Numbered from the stretch's first letter, positions 34,599 to 44,959 are shown. The stretch: 64,000 nt of DNA from Algoriphagus sp. (GCA_029945945.1 JAQSDM010000013.1:229223-293222), one strand, 5' to 3'. Program-made: numbers and translations. Notes: a model not told the origin generated them from the letters alone.

Positions 34599-35185
34599 CT
34601 GTAAAAGAACTGTACGAAAAATTAGCCAATAAAGGCTTTCAGGACTACAACACGGCCAAGCTTTTCTGGCCGGTGTATATGTATGGATACGATCCCAAAG
34701 AGGAGTATCAAATCCGTCAAGAGATTCTGGATATCCGTGACAGGCTTCACAGACCAAACAATTACCTGAATATCCTGACGCTTGACATTTTCAAGGAATT
34801 CCTGGATTACCTGGAGGCTGGCACTTATGGTAAGCGCAACAAATTGGAATACTACCTGGAATCTGAGTCTGAGAAGCCGGATACCGTCCAGCAGGCTCTA
34901 ATCAAAAATGCCAACGACGCAAAGTTTCAGGATTGGATCCACCAGAAAATCACCGCTCACTTGGAGGCCTCCGGACAGTTTGAAGTCGCTTATGTATTTA
35001 TCTATGGATGGGGCGCTATTTTCCCTTACCTGAGAACGAGCAGATTTCTTAACAATTTTGAAAAGAACATTGGCAAGTATAAGCTGATCGTATTTTACCC
35101 GGGAAAAGTAAAACCCGGCTATAATCTTTTTGGTCTGGTCAATGATGAAAATCTATACCGGGCCACCACTTTAATCAATGATTGA
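34595..35185 (+). CDS. brxB: BREX type 1 protein BrxB (DUF1788)
   Basis: 196 residues, MTVKELYEKLANKGFQDYNTAKLFWPVYMYGYDP through ...FYPGKVKPGYNLFGLVNDENLYRATTLIND, the full DUF1788 pattern. BrxB is required for BREX-1 function and probably bridges the other Brx proteins; its activity is unknown. Overlaps brxA by 4 bp and brxC by 8 bp. Confidence 0.93.
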   Translation: MTVKELYEKLANKGFQDYNTAKLFWPVYMYGYDPKEEYQIRQEILDIRDRLHRPNNYLNILTLDIFKEFLDYLEAGTYGKRNKLEYYLESESEKPDTVQQALIKNANDAKFQDWIHQKITAHLEASGQFEVAYVFIYGWGAIFPYLRTSRFLNNFEKNIGKYKLIVFYPGKVKPGYNLFGLVNDENLYRATTLIND

Positions 35186-38100
35186 GATGATCATCAAAGA
35201 AATTTTTGAAAAGAATATCCAACGAGAGATTAATCCTGCTGTTGTCGTCAGTGACCAGAAGAAAGACACGGTTCTGCAGGAAATCGAAGAATACATTTTT
35301 ACGGACGAATTACTCGAAAGCCTCTACCGGTTGCTGGATAGCGTGGTGAACAGACGCTCCGGGAAAACCGGTATCTGGATCAATGGATATTACGGATCGG
35401 GTAAATCTCACTTTATCAAGTTCGCACATTATTGCCTTTCCAAAGAAACTTCCTCTGAGGCTTTTCTTCATTTTGCGAAAGCTGCAGCAAAATACGATAC
35501 CACCAAAGGGGGAAATCTCGAGGACATTACTCCTTCGAATATCAAACTCCTGGAAAAGAAAATCCAAAGCTCGGAGATTGAAGACATCCTCTTCAATGTG
35601 GAAGATGTCACTGCTGATGGGGCTTACAAACAGCGACTCACCCGGGTCTTGCTGGACATGCTGAATAAAAACCGGGGGTACAATGCGAATGACATTCCTT
35701 TGGCAATTCTTTTCGAAAAGTACCTCGATAAAAAAGGCAAACTCGGTGAATTCAAAATCCTGGTTGCTGAGGAATTGGGTCACGATGACTGGACTGCTGA
35801 TGCAGCGATCATCGCTTCCTTTGAGCTGGAAAGCATCCTGGAAATCGCCAAGCGATTGGTACCGGAACTGGACACCAAAGCACTCCACCACAAACTGACG
35901 GATCCCGATTCTTTCAAAATCGACATCGAAGGAGTTTTGATCCCTGAACTCAAAGACTACATCAAGGACAAAGGCCCCAATTATCGATTGATATTCCTCG
36001 TCGATGAGATTTCGCAGTACGTGGGAACCAACAAAGAAATCCTGCTCAACTTTCAGAATATCATCGAGCGGATAAGTCAGGATCTGAATAATCAGGTTTG
36101 GCTGGCTTGTACAGCGCAGCAAACTTTAGAAGAAGTATCTCAGGCAATTGACGGAATAGAAGATGTCAGGGATGAGTTTGGGAAAATCCTCGGGAGATTC
36201 GATATCCGGATTTCTTTGCAGTCAAACGATGCCTCCTTTATTACTCAGAAGCGAATCCTGGATAAGAACGCAGCCGGCATCGAAGCTTTGGGCAAAATCT
36301 ACCGGGACAATAAAGACTATATCCACAATCAGTTTAAGGTAAAGCACGAACTCTACAAGGGCTACGAAGACCTCAGCACGTTTGAGCTGGCCTATCCTTT
36401 TGTTCCCTATCAGTTTCGACTGATTTCAAATGTATTTGATGCATTCCAAAATCTGGGCTACGTCATCAAGCAAGTCAAAGACAACGAGCGATCGCTTTTA
36501 GGGATTACGCACTTTACAGTAAAACTGAATCAGAACCTGGAATTGGGTGAGTTCATTCCTTTCGACGGTTTCTTTAACCAACAACTGGAGCAAAACCTGA
36601 CTCAGAGAGGTCTGCGAGCAATCAGCAACGCGATGAGCCTTCCTTATGTGCAGAAGGATCCATTTGCCGAACGGGTAGTGAAGGCACTCTTCATGATCTC
36701 CAATCTTCCGGATTCCACGAAGATGACGTTCCCGTCAAACGTGGACAATCTGACCATCCTCATGATGGACAAATTAGATCAGAACAAACTCCAACTTCAA
36801 ACCAAGATCAAGGAAGTTCTGGATCGTCTGGCCGAAGAAAGTATCATTCGCGAGGAAAAGGGAAGCTATTTTTTCTTTAACGAGGATGAAATCGACGTCC
36901 AGAACTTTATCAAAAATCAAAGCCTGAGCCTGGATGATCGATGGACGGAGTTTGACAACTTCTTCCGAAAGATGGTCAACTTCAATTCCAATAAAACGAC
37001 CTTCGCCAACAATGACTTTAAGATCTCTTATTGGATTGATGAAAAGGAAATATTCCGAAACGGAGACTTTCAAATCAAAGTCCTTCTGATCGATAAGTCT
37101 GACTATCACACCAAAGCCCTGAGCAATGCGCCGGGTGATTTGATGATCGGGTTGAGTCATTGGTTCATGAAGGATAAGGATCTGGTCCGTGATTTTGAAT
37201 GGTACGCCAAGACAAAAAAATACTTTACCAACAACTCGGATTCTGCTTCGGGAGAGCGATCCCGAACCATCGATAATTTCAAAGTCAGAAATGATGCCTT
37301 GAGAGAAAAGATCACCCGAAAGATCCAGGACAAATTTCAGGAAACGGACTTTATCCTCGGTCAGCGCGTAGTCGATGCTTCGGAAATCAATGGAACACTT
37401 CCTGCCGACCGCTTCAAAAACGCCATCACCAAGCATCTGGAAAAAGTCTATCACAAGAACAAGGCTTCTGAGCGCTACGCCAAAAATCAGATGGAACTCC
37501 GGGAAATCATCAAGCATCCGGTTCAGGCAGATCTGGGTCTGGATACCGCCGAGCAAGAAGTCAACGACTTCATCACTGCTCACGGAGACGAAGTCAACGT
37601 GGATGAACTGATCAAATCCTTTGAGAAAGCTCCTTTCGGATGGAAGTTTGAAGCAGTGCTTCATGTGCTCTACAATCTGGAAGGGAAGAAGAAACGGGAA
37701 TTTGTCTATCAAAACTCCCCTCGCTATGCTGCGAAAGCTTTTATCGAGCAGGCGATGAAGACCAGTGAGCGAACTGTCTGCTGGGTGAAGTCGGGTGAAG
37801 AGATTCCGCAAAGTACCATAGATGAAGTGACGGATACGTTCAAAAACATCTTCAACAAAGACCTTCATAAGACCACCAATGGAAACGAGCTTTCCGATTT
37901 CCTGAAATTGGAACTGGAGAAGTTTTACGATTCGTATGAAAAGGATGAAGAGACTTTCTATGGTTCCTACCCTTTTGGAACCGTGTTTCATCAACTGCGA
38001 AAGAAACTCGACGAGCTGAAATCTGTACGGGATCCAAAGCTGCTTTTCAAAAGACTGGGAGAACAACAGCAAGAACTCAAGGAATGCTTTGATCTTGCCA

Positions 38101-38717
38101 AAGGCATGACCGACATCATGTCCCGGGCAAAGGGCGACTACGATGCCATCGCAGAATTCTACAAAAACAACCTCGAAAATATCCGCGAACTCAGTCCGGA
38201 AGCCATCGAGAAAAGCGAAAAAATCGCCGAATTCCTCAATAGCGAAGATCCGAGATTCGATCTCCGACATATCATCAAAGCATACAAGGAGCTCAAAGAA
38301 GAGATCAAAGCCTGGATCGATCAGATCCGCCAAGAAGTTCTGGACCAATACAGCCGGATCTTTGACGAACTGGACGAGGAGGCTCAATCGCTTAACCTCA
38401 CCGAAGGAAGCGTATTTGCGGACAAGGAGACAATCCTAAACTCGATCCGAAAAATCAACTCGATCACCCAGCTTAAGCTGAAGCAATCTCAAGGGATGAC
38501 TTTCAAATCTGAGAATCTGGAGAAAATCCTTCACCATGTCAGCAAGAAGAGTAAAACTTCCGGCACGGGTATTCAGATCAATGAACCCGAAGTGTACTTC
38601 ATCACGAATGTGAAAGCTACCATCGCGAATGAGGAAGAACTGGAAACTTACCTGGGACGGGTCCGCAAAGACATGAGCAGTCTCCTCAAAGCCAACAAAA
38701 CCATCATCATCAAATAA
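35178..38717 (+). CDS. brxC: BREX type 1 P-loop ATPase BrxC
   Basis: 1179 residues (an internal ATG at 35187 would drop three). Walker A in GIWINGYYGSGKSHFIKFAH (about 64-84), Walker B region YRLIFLVDEISQYVG, and a long helical C-terminal half. Family: large STAND/ORC-like ATPase essential for BREX; it drives assembly of the defence complex. Length matches the usual 1150-1250. The minus strand also holds a long frame, but its composition makes it a shadow. Confidence 0.95.
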   Translation: MIEMIIKEIFEKNIQREINPAVVVSDQKKDTVLQEIEEYIFTDELLESLYRLLDSVVNRRSGKTGIWINGYYGSGKSHFIKFAHYCLSKETSSEAFLHFAKAAAKYDTTKGGNLEDITPSNIKLLEKKIQSSEIEDILFNVEDVTADGAYKQRLTRVLLDMLNKNRGYNANDIPLAILFEKYLDKKGKLGEFKILVAEELGHDDWTADAAIIASFELESILEIAKRLVPELDTKALHHKLTDPDSFKIDIEGVLIPELKDYIKDKGPNYRLIFLVDEISQYVGTNKEILLNFQNIIERISQDLNNQVWLACTAQQTLEEVSQAIDGIEDVRDEFGKILGRFDIRISLQSNDASFITQKRILDKNAAGIEALGKIYRDNKDYIHNQFKVKHELYKGYEDLSTFELAYPFVPYQFRLISNVFDAFQNLGYVIKQVKDNERSLLGITHFTVKLNQNLELGEFIPFDGFFNQQLEQNLTQRGLRAISNAMSLPYVQKDPFAERVVKALFMISNLPDSTKMTFPSNVDNLTILMMDKLDQNKLQLQTKIKEVLDRLAEESIIREEKGSYFFFNEDEIDVQNFIKNQSLSLDDRWTEFDNFFRKMVNFNSNKTTFANNDFKISYWIDEKEIFRNGDFQIKVLLIDKSDYHTKALSNAPGDLMIGLSHWFMKDKDLVRDFEWYAKTKKYFTNNSDSASGERSRTIDNFKVRNDALREKITRKIQDKFQETDFILGQRVVDASEINGTLPADRFKNAITKHLEKVYHKNKASERYAKNQMELREIIKHPVQADLGLDTAEQEVNDFITAHGDEVNVDELIKSFEKAPFGWKFEAVLHVLYNLEGKKKREFVYQNSPRYAAKAFIEQAMKTSERTVCWVKSGEEIPQSTIDEVTDTFKNIFNKDLHKTTNGNELSDFLKLELEKFYDSYEKDEETFYGSYPFGTVFHQLRKKLDELKSVRDPKLLFKRLGEQQQELKECFDLAKGMTDIMSRAKGDYDAIAEFYKNNLENIRELSPEAIEKSEKIAEFLNSEDPRFDLRHIIKAYKELKEEIKAWIDQIRQEVLDQYSRIFDELDEEAQSLNLTEGSVFADKETILNSIRKINSITQLKLKQSQGMTFKSENLEKILHHVSKKSKTSGTGIQINEPEVYFITNVKATIANEEELETYLGRVRKDMSSLLKANKTIIIK

Positions 38718-38728
38718 CCCAACGGGGA

Positions 38729-41700
38729 ATGAATCTTAAGACTTTTTCGCAGCAGAGCAGAAGAATACTGATCAAAGGAGTAGAAAAGAAACTGATGTAC
38801 TGGGGCTTCAATGCCAAAGGCGTCGTCGTCGAAGAACCGGTCGCGATCGAAGGCGGATATCTCCTGCGAACCGAAGCTTATGACGATGCCAGCATCCCTG
38901 CCAAATGGAACTCTCTGCGGGATGCGATTCAAAAAAAGGGAATCGAAATCATCATCGAGGAAGCGGCTTATACCTGGTTCAACCGGATCATGGCCATCCG
39001 CATCCTCTCCAAAAACAACTACGATCGTGCTCAACTCGAATACGAAGGAGATACACTGACGCCGGAGATTCTGGTACGGGCCAGAAGAGGACAAGTAGAT
39101 TTCCTCTCCCCTTCCGAGCAAATCAGACTTCAGAAGATTATCACCGATTATTCCAAAGAAAAGGAAGCCTTCGCCATCCTGCTGACCGGGTACTGCGGAC
39201 ATCATGACCTGATCCGATCCATCTTCGGCAGGCTCGACGATTACACTGAGCTACTCCTGCCCGATGATATCCTGGAGCAGGGAGGCATGATCCATCTGCT
39301 CAATACTACCGATGCGATTCCGGATGAAGAATACCGAAAAGTGGAACTCATCGGATGGCTCTATCAATTCTACATCTCCGAAAAGAAGGACGAAGTATTC
39401 GCCTCCTTCAAGAAGAATCAAAAAGCCGAAGCCAAGGACATCCCGGCTGCCACGCAGATCTTCACGCCTAACTGGATCGTGAAGTACATGGTGCAGAACA
39501 CAGTGGGCAAACTCTGGCTGGATCTCAATCCGGACTCCCCTATCCGATCAGAAATGAAGTACCTGATCGAAGATCCGGAGCAAACCCAAGCTCCCATCAT
39601 CTCCGAATCAGCCCAACTCAAGCTCCTCGATCCTGCAGTGGGATCGGGACATATTCTGGTAGAGGGATTCGACTTGCTCTATCGCATGTATGACGAGGAG
39701 TACTATACTCCAGAAGAAGCGGTGAAAAGCATCCTGACCAACAATCTCTTCGGTCTGGATATCGACTTACGTGCAGCGCAACTGGCTCGCTTTGCGGTCC
39801 TGCTGAAAGCTGCCCAATTCTATCCCGATGTCCTGAAAAAAGGCTGGATGCCTCAGATCTATGCCATGCCGGAAGCCTACTTCTTCACCCGACAGGAAAT
39901 CCTGGACTACTTGGGAAAAGATGGACTGAGCTATGAGGAAGAACTAACCGATGCACTTAAACTGATGCGGGATGCACAGAATCTGGGCTCGACTATGATC
40001 ATCGACCTCAGCAGGGATGGCATGGCATTTCTGATCAAACGTCTCCAGGAACTCGAGAAGCTGGCTCAAACAGATTTCGGCTTGTTGTCGCTCCTTTACC
40101 ATATCCGTCCCTTCATCCAGATTATGGGGATTTTATCTGATCACTTTGAAGCTGTCGTAGCGAACCCACCTTATATGGGAAGTGGAAATATGAATGGGCC
40201 TCTTAAGGATTATATTAATGCGCAATATCCAATTTCAAAATCTGACCTGTATACAGTAATGATAGAGCGGATATCTGAAATGATTACAAAATCCGGAAGG
40301 TTTGGGTTAATAACACCTCCTTCATGGTTATTTACGATATCCAATGCAAAGCTGAGGGAGAGGCTTTTAGACGAGTGCTCCCTTGATTCAATTTTAAATT
40401 TTGGTAGGGGAGTTTTTGGAGCTGACTTTGGTTCCGTTTCTTTTACTGCAAAGAAAAATGTTAGTAATGATTCTCATATTGTAGTTTGTAGGAGTTTGTT
40501 TCGTGGTAAAAGTTATGTTGATAGTATCGAACAAAAAGAATCATGGTTTTTCGATAAAACTTTTAATCGATTTGAGGTTGCACAATCTAAATTTAATAAG
40601 GTTCCAAATAGAGGGATAGCATATTGGATTCCCGAAAAAGCATTTGATTGTTTTGAAAAATTACCAAGTCTTCAAACTTACTATGATGCTAAAGTAGGGC
40701 TTCAAACAAGCGATAATGATAGATTCAGGAGAGACTGGCCAGAAGTAAATTTCAAAAAAACTACTATTTCTAAAAATTTTAACAATAAATGGATTCCATA
40801 TAACAGTGGAGGTGAATTTAGAAAATGGTATGGGAATCAGAATTATTTAATAAACTGGGAAAATAATGGTGAAGAAATTAAGTCAATATCAAAATCTGTT
40901 GTAAGAAATAGTCAGTATTACTTTTCTGAGTGTATTACATGGTCAAAGGTTACAATAGGTGGCCTTGCTTTTAGATTTATTCCAAAAGGATTTATTTTTG
41001 ATGTTGCTGGTTGTTCTATTTTTAATCAAAACGAAGATGACTTATTTTATTTACAAGGAATTCTAAATTCTAAATTAAAGGAACCCTTCGTCTATGCAAT
41101 TACCCAATCGGTAAATTATGAAGTCGGCATCATAAATAACTTCCCTTTTAAAGAACCTGATACTCCTGAAAAAAAGGGGAAAGTAATAGCATTAGTCAAG
41201 GAATGTGTTTCCTTAGCTAAGGAGGATTGGGATAAAAGTGAAGTATCATGGTTTTTTCAAAGACCACCATTCATTGAGGCTCAAAATCTGGAAATTGGTG
41301 TCTACGATTTCCAAACAAAAGTTCAAAATGATCTTATCAAGATATATCAGAACGAAGTCTTAATTAATGAGATTTTATTAACTACTTACGACTTAGAAAA
41401 TGAACTAAATACAATTGTTCCACTTAAAGAAATTACTCTATATCAGGACATTATTTCTTTTAAAAAAGATCAAAATGGTGACCCTATTAAGATTTTTTCA
41501 TCCCAAAAAATTAATAAAGTAGAAATTATTTCACAATTGATCTCCTATGCGGTCGGGATTAGCATGGGCAGGTACCGACTGGATAGCCCCGGACTTCATA
41601 TCGCTCATCCCGATCCTACCTCAGAGGAAGTTGCCACTTACTCCTATCAGGGACATTCCATAGAGATTGACGAAGATGCCATCATCCCGATTATGGGTTC

Positions 41701-42202
41701 AGCAGGAACCTTCGCTGACGATGCACTAAAGCGGGTGAAGTTCTTCCTCGAAGTCATCTGGGGAGCGGATACACTGACTCAGAACCTGAATTTCATGCAG
41801 GAATGCCTGGACGAAGATCTGGAATCCTATCTGGTGAAGAAGTTCTGGGCCGACCACTGCAAGACCTATAAGAAAAAGCCGATCTACTGGCTGTTCAGTT
41901 CGGAAAAAGGCGCCTTCCAGGTCCTGGCCTATATGCATCGCATGAATGCCTTCACCGTAGAGAAAGTTCGCAGCAATTACCTGATGCCCCACCTCAAGCA
42001 TCTCCGCTACCAGATCGACCGCCTTGAAACCAACCATGAAGATCCCCGCCAACTCGAAAAACTCCAGAAGAACCTCAGCGAATGCGAATCCTACGATTTG
42101 GTTTTGAAAGACGTTGCGGATAAGCAAATCACCTTCGACCTCGACGATGGTGTCACCAAGAATTATGAGTTGTTTGAGGGAGTGGTGGGGAAGGTGAAGT
42201 GA
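38729..42202 (+). CDS. pglX: BREX type 1 adenine-specific methyltransferase PglX
   Basis: 1157 residues. S-adenosylmethionine motif KLLDPAVGSGHILVEGFDLL (about residue 300) and catalytic NPPYMGSGNM (about 478) are present. It methylates one adenine strand of a 6-bp site so that the host is recognised as self. The stretch 40120-41545, roughly residues 465-940, is visibly more AT-rich and uses AT-ending codons, unlike the GC-richer N- and C-terminal parts. This covers the target-recognition region and points to a swap. Last gene before the cargo segment; 12 bp follows brxC. Confidence 0.95.
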   Translation: MNLKTFSQQSRRILIKGVEKKLMYWGFNAKGVVVEEPVAIEGGYLLRTEAYDDASIPAKWNSLRDAIQKKGIEIIIEEAAYTWFNRIMAIRILSKNNYDRAQLEYEGDTLTPEILVRARRGQVDFLSPSEQIRLQKIITDYSKEKEAFAILLTGYCGHHDLIRSIFGRLDDYTELLLPDDILEQGGMIHLLNTTDAIPDEEYRKVELIGWLYQFYISEKKDEVFASFKKNQKAEAKDIPAATQIFTPNWIVKYMVQNTVGKLWLDLNPDSPIRSEMKYLIEDPEQTQAPIISESAQLKLLDPAVGSGHILVEGFDLLYRMYDEEYYTPEEAVKSILTNNLFGLDIDLRAAQLARFAVLLKAAQFYPDVLKKGWMPQIYAMPEAYFFTRQEILDYLGKDGLSYEEELTDALKLMRDAQNLGSTMIIDLSRDGMAFLIKRLQELEKLAQTDFGLLSLLYHIRPFIQIMGILSDHFEAVVANPPYMGSGNMNGPLKDYINAQYPISKSDLYTVMIERISEMITKSGRFGLITPPSWLFTISNAKLRERLLDECSLDSILNFGRGVFGADFGSVSFTAKKNVSNDSHIVVCRSLFRGKSYVDSIEQKESWFFDKTFNRFEVAQSKFNKVPNRGIAYWIPEKAFDCFEKLPSLQTYYDAKVGLQTSDNDRFRRDWPEVNFKKTTISKNFNNKWIPYNSGGEFRKWYGNQNYLINWENNGEEIKSISKSVVRNSQYYFSECITWSKVTIGGLAFRFIPKGFIFDVAGCSIFNQNEDDLFYLQGILNSKLKEPFVYAITQSVNYEVGIINNFPFKEPDTPEKKGKVIALVKECVSLAKEDWDKSEVSWFFQRPPFIEAQNLEIGVYDFQTKVQNDLIKIYQNEVLINEILLTTYDLENELNTIVPLKEITLYQDIISFKKDQNGDPIKIFSSQKINKVEIISQLISYAVGISMGRYRLDSPGLHIAHPDPTSEEVATYSYQGHSIEIDEDAIIPIMGSAGTFADDALKRVKFFLEVIWGADTLTQNLNFMQECLDEDLESYLVKKFWADHCKTYKKKPIYWLFSSEKGAFQVLAYMHRMNAFTVEKVRSNYLMPHLKHLRYQIDRLETNHEDPRQLEKLQKNLSECESYDLVLKDVADKQITFDLDDGVTKNYELFEGVVGKVK

Positions 42203-42285
42203 TGGGAAGAAAAAAAATGGAATTTTTTTTGGTGAATTGAAAAATTAGGCTCGAAACGTAGTATTTAATAATAAATATTAAAACT

Positions 42286-43254
42286 ATGGATGAAAATCAA
42301 ATTATTACCGACAATCAAAATAAGATAAACAACTTCAAGAAATATGAAGAGGCGGAAAGAAGCGCCATTATCAAAAACAAAACAGAAATCAATCAACTGG
42401 TTGATTGTGTCAATACTGTCTTGGCTGATAATGATATTTTAGAAAGAATTAATTCAAATCAAATAAGATTTGAACCTAATGCAGTAGGAAATCTCTACTG
42501 CGGAAAAGGGAACAAAAAGCTCACAGAAATTTTCTTCGACCATGTCTTTCCAAAAGCTAATCAAGAATGTTTCGCTCATTTTACCTCAATTCAAAATGCA
42601 AAAAGTATAGTAGGATCAAAATCGTTTTGGGTTTCCAATCTTAACAAAAATGCCGAAGCTGAATACAAGGCATTTTACGAAGACCATGGACTTCTTGGCT
42701 TTAGAGAAAAAAGAGAATTTCTTGGCTTTGAAACGGGTTACGAAGAAAACAGAAAGACAATTTTTTCATTAAGCTTTACATCAGAGAACAATAATTCAGA
42801 AGCAATGTGGGAAAGCTTCGGAAAAGGCTATCGAGGAGTCAAGCTCTATTTCAAAGTCGAAAGCAATACCGATTATTTCAGGAAAATCCGCTATTCGGCA
42901 AATGGTGAAAAGATCAAGCTGCTTGCAGACTTAACAGAAGGAATATGGAAGGAATTTGAAACCACATTCAGATTATATAAAATCTCCAAAGTGGGAGCCT
43001 ATTACATCCCTGGATTAGTGAATTTTGAGGACGAGTATAGATTTATCTATGATTGCATCAATGACATTGACAAATTCAAATTAAAAAAACAAGAAGCAGG
43101 TAAATGCTATGCAATTGTTCCTTTTGAGAATTCAATAATAAGATTTCAGTTGTTGAAGATCGAGAAAGGAGTTTACTGCGACCAAAATGAATTTGAAAAA
43201 TTAAAGGAAATTGTAAAAAGACAATACTCCTACGATATTGAATTTGTTGAATGA
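42286..43254 (+). CDS. DUF2971-like protein
   Basis: 322 residues. The middle half matches the DUF2971 pattern: ECFAHFTSIQNAKSIVGSKSFWVSN, IFSLSFTSENNNSEAMWESFGKGYRGVKLYF and, nearer the C-terminus, DEYRFIYDC. These proteins are frequent in accessory regions, and some are thought to adopt an ADP-ribosyltransferase-like fold; reaction unknown. The first 80 residues are polar and partly helical. First of seven genes inserted between pglX and pglZ; likely cotranscribed with BREX. Confidence 0.55.
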   Translation: MDENQIITDNQNKINNFKKYEEAERSAIIKNKTEINQLVDCVNTVLADNDILERINSNQIRFEPNAVGNLYCGKGNKKLTEIFFDHVFPKANQECFAHFTSIQNAKSIVGSKSFWVSNLNKNAEAEYKAFYEDHGLLGFREKREFLGFETGYEENRKTIFSLSFTSENNNSEAMWESFGKGYRGVKLYFKVESNTDYFRKIRYSANGEKIKLLADLTEGIWKEFETTFRLYKISKVGAYYIPGLVNFEDEYRFIYDCINDIDKFKLKKQEAGKCYAIVPFENSIIRFQLLKIEKGVYCDQNEFEKLKEIVKRQYSYDIEFVE

Positions 43255-43277
43255 AATAGGGAAACACAAAACTAATT

Positions 43278-44045
43278 TTGAACAAATACATTGACTTTGG
43301 AGAAATTGAAACATGGCCGGACAAGCTCCAACGACTGGTTTTTGACTATTCAGAAAAGATTTCAAAGGAGAAAAAAGCTGATTGGGAAAATATCCGGTCT
43401 GGAAAAGCCCATTATCATTTTGTTGCAATGCCTACCTATGATAGGGTAAAGTCAGAACTTGAAGAGTTCCTTTTCCAATCCAGTGCACTGGCTTGGCATT
43501 GTACCAAGCTTATCAACCCGGAAAGAATAAAAACCAACGGGTTGATGCTTTTTTCTGTAGCCTTATTGAAGGAGACAATTCAATCAGATATGGGAAATAT
43601 CCTGAGCAAGAAAGACCAAGGAAAAATCATCATAAAAATTGATGAATATGAAAGGGATGGTTTTTTTGAAAACAGGGAAAATCAACTCTGGTTTCTCCTA
43701 AATAAAGAAATGTGGTCGGATACAGGATGCCGAGAATTTTTTGAGTTTTTTGGAGGTGAAGCTTTACGAAGAGTAATTGAAAGTGAACTACCAGAATACT
43801 ATCCTATCTTCCAAAGAGTAGGGAATCCTTATTTGGTTGAATTTCCGGTTCAGCTCAGTCAGATAGAAAGCTTCCAGCGTTCCAACTTGGCAGATGAACT
43901 CATTAATTATGGTATTCATTCGACGACCGGCGAGAGAAACCCATATATCGAAGCCGAAGGAAATGTTAGCGATTCAATTTCACCAATTGATATCTTGGAT
44001 CTAATTCATTTAGACAAAGGACGATTTGAAAGATTGAAATTTTGA
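43278..44045 (+). CDS. Unknown protein, possibly ART-like
   Basis: 255 residues from a TTG start at 43278, no in-frame ATG upstream. No family recognised. The segment LAWHCTKLINPERIKTNGLMLFS has the look of a toxin ADP-ribosyltransferase entry (H-x-T ... I..NGL), but no clear catalytic glutamate motif is seen. C-terminal half SQIESFQRSNLADELINYGI is helical. It follows the DUF2971-like gene by 23 bp, and a strong hairpin comes directly after. The ART idea is a guess. Confidence 0.55.
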   Translation: MNKYIDFGEIETWPDKLQRLVFDYSEKISKEKKADWENIRSGKAHYHFVAMPTYDRVKSELEEFLFQSSALAWHCTKLINPERIKTNGLMLFSVALLKETIQSDMGNILSKKDQGKIIIKIDEYERDGFFENRENQLWFLLNKEMWSDTGCREFFEFFGGEALRRVIESELPEYYPIFQRVGNPYLVEFPVQLSQIESFQRSNLADELINYGIHSTTGERNPYIEAEGNVSDSISPIDILDLIHLDKGRFERLKF

Positions 44046-44046
44046 T

Positions 44047-44080
44047 TGACCATTTACTATTGGTAAGTGGTCATTCATTT
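44047..44080 (+). terminator. Terminator between the 43278 gene and the UDG-like gene
   Basis: TGACCATTTAC (44047-44057) pairs with GTAAGTGGTCA (44063-44073) with one G-T pair and a 5-nt loop, followed by TTCATTTTTAT. Shows that the cargo is not a single transcript. Confidence 0.7.
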
Positions 44081-44155
44081 TTATATAAGTAGTTTGGGCT
44101 TTACCTAAAATATGGTTTATTTGATCTATTGACCTTGGATTCATTTCATCAAACC

Positions 44156-44959
44156 ATGCCTTTTTTACATCAATACCAGACTCATAATTTTGGAAACGGA
44201 TTCCAAACTCACAATTCAATATTAGACACGGTCCCTTATGAACCGGAAGTGATTTTTATTGGCACTCACAATCATGGGTGGTCCTGGAACAAATCTGACT
44301 TTTTTTATGGCCGAGACATGTATATGTGGACCAATCTTGGAAACTTTTTTCTGTACGGACACAATCAATTGATTCAACAGCGAAATGCGAATAATAATGT
44401 GCCAACGCGTCCTCAGATTTTTGAAATCTGCCAAAAAGGAAAGATCGTGTTTGCTGACATTGTAAAAGGAATCAAGGATGAGGTTCCTGCTGTGGAATTA
44501 AAAAAAGAAAGATGTGTCCTTGTTAATAATCAATACCGATGGGAATCCAGAAAAATAGGAAACCAAAAAGTTGGAGAATATTCTGATACCCACCTTGACA
44601 ATATGGGAGCAGAGGGTTGGCTCGACAACAATATTGCCGCAATTATCAAATACATTAATGAAACTCCCTCGATTAAGCATATCTATTTTACATTTAAATC
44701 AGGATTTTGGTTAGTTCAGAAGCTAAATAAAATCCAGCAAGGCGTAAGGAATGATGTGAGTTCCTGTTCAATTTTCACCCCGACAGGAAATGGATTTAGG
44801 AAAAACCTACCGGCACCATATAATGAAAGAGCTTGGAGTTTGGCTCACTGCTGGGTTTGGAATGGTCTCCAAAACCCAATTCCAATCCCAAAACCAGGTT
44901 ATGGGCATTTGAATCATGATTGGTTGAGAAGTAAGGGAGTGGATCCAGACCAATTTTGA
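44156..44959 (+). CDS. Uracil-DNA glycosylase superfamily-like protein
   Basis: 267 residues from the ATG at 44156. The opening block VPYEPEVIFIGTHNHGWSWNKSDFFYGRDMYMWTNLGNFF has the arrangement of UDG-like enzymes: hydrophobic strand plus G-x-N loop, small-aromatic, and [F/Y]W near a helix (as in Mug/TDG-type and UdgX relatives). Near the C-terminus ISSxSxFTPTGNG and NERAWSLAHCWVWN form a second conserved block. If right, it would attack modified or uracil bases of invaders. The catalytic Asp/Asn is not certain. Own promoter likely, as a terminator precedes it. Confidence 0.5.
   Translation: MPFLHQYQTHNFGNGFQTHNSILDTVPYEPEVIFIGTHNHGWSWNKSDFFYGRDMYMWTNLGNFFLYGHNQLIQQRNANNNVPTRPQIFEICQKGKIVFADIVKGIKDEVPAVELKKERCVLVNNQYRWESRKIGNQKVGEYSDTHLDNMGAEGWLDNNIAAIIKYINETPSIKHIYFTFKSGFWLVQKLNKIQQGVRNDVSSCSIFTPTGNGFRKNLPAPYNERAWSLAHCWVWNGLQNPIPIPKPGYGHLNHDWLRSKGVDPDQF

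Noticed and set aside
36774..38387. 537-codon open frame on the minus strand
   Set aside because: It lies wholly inside brxC, whose motifs and composition are clearly real; the frame is a shadow produced by codon structure.
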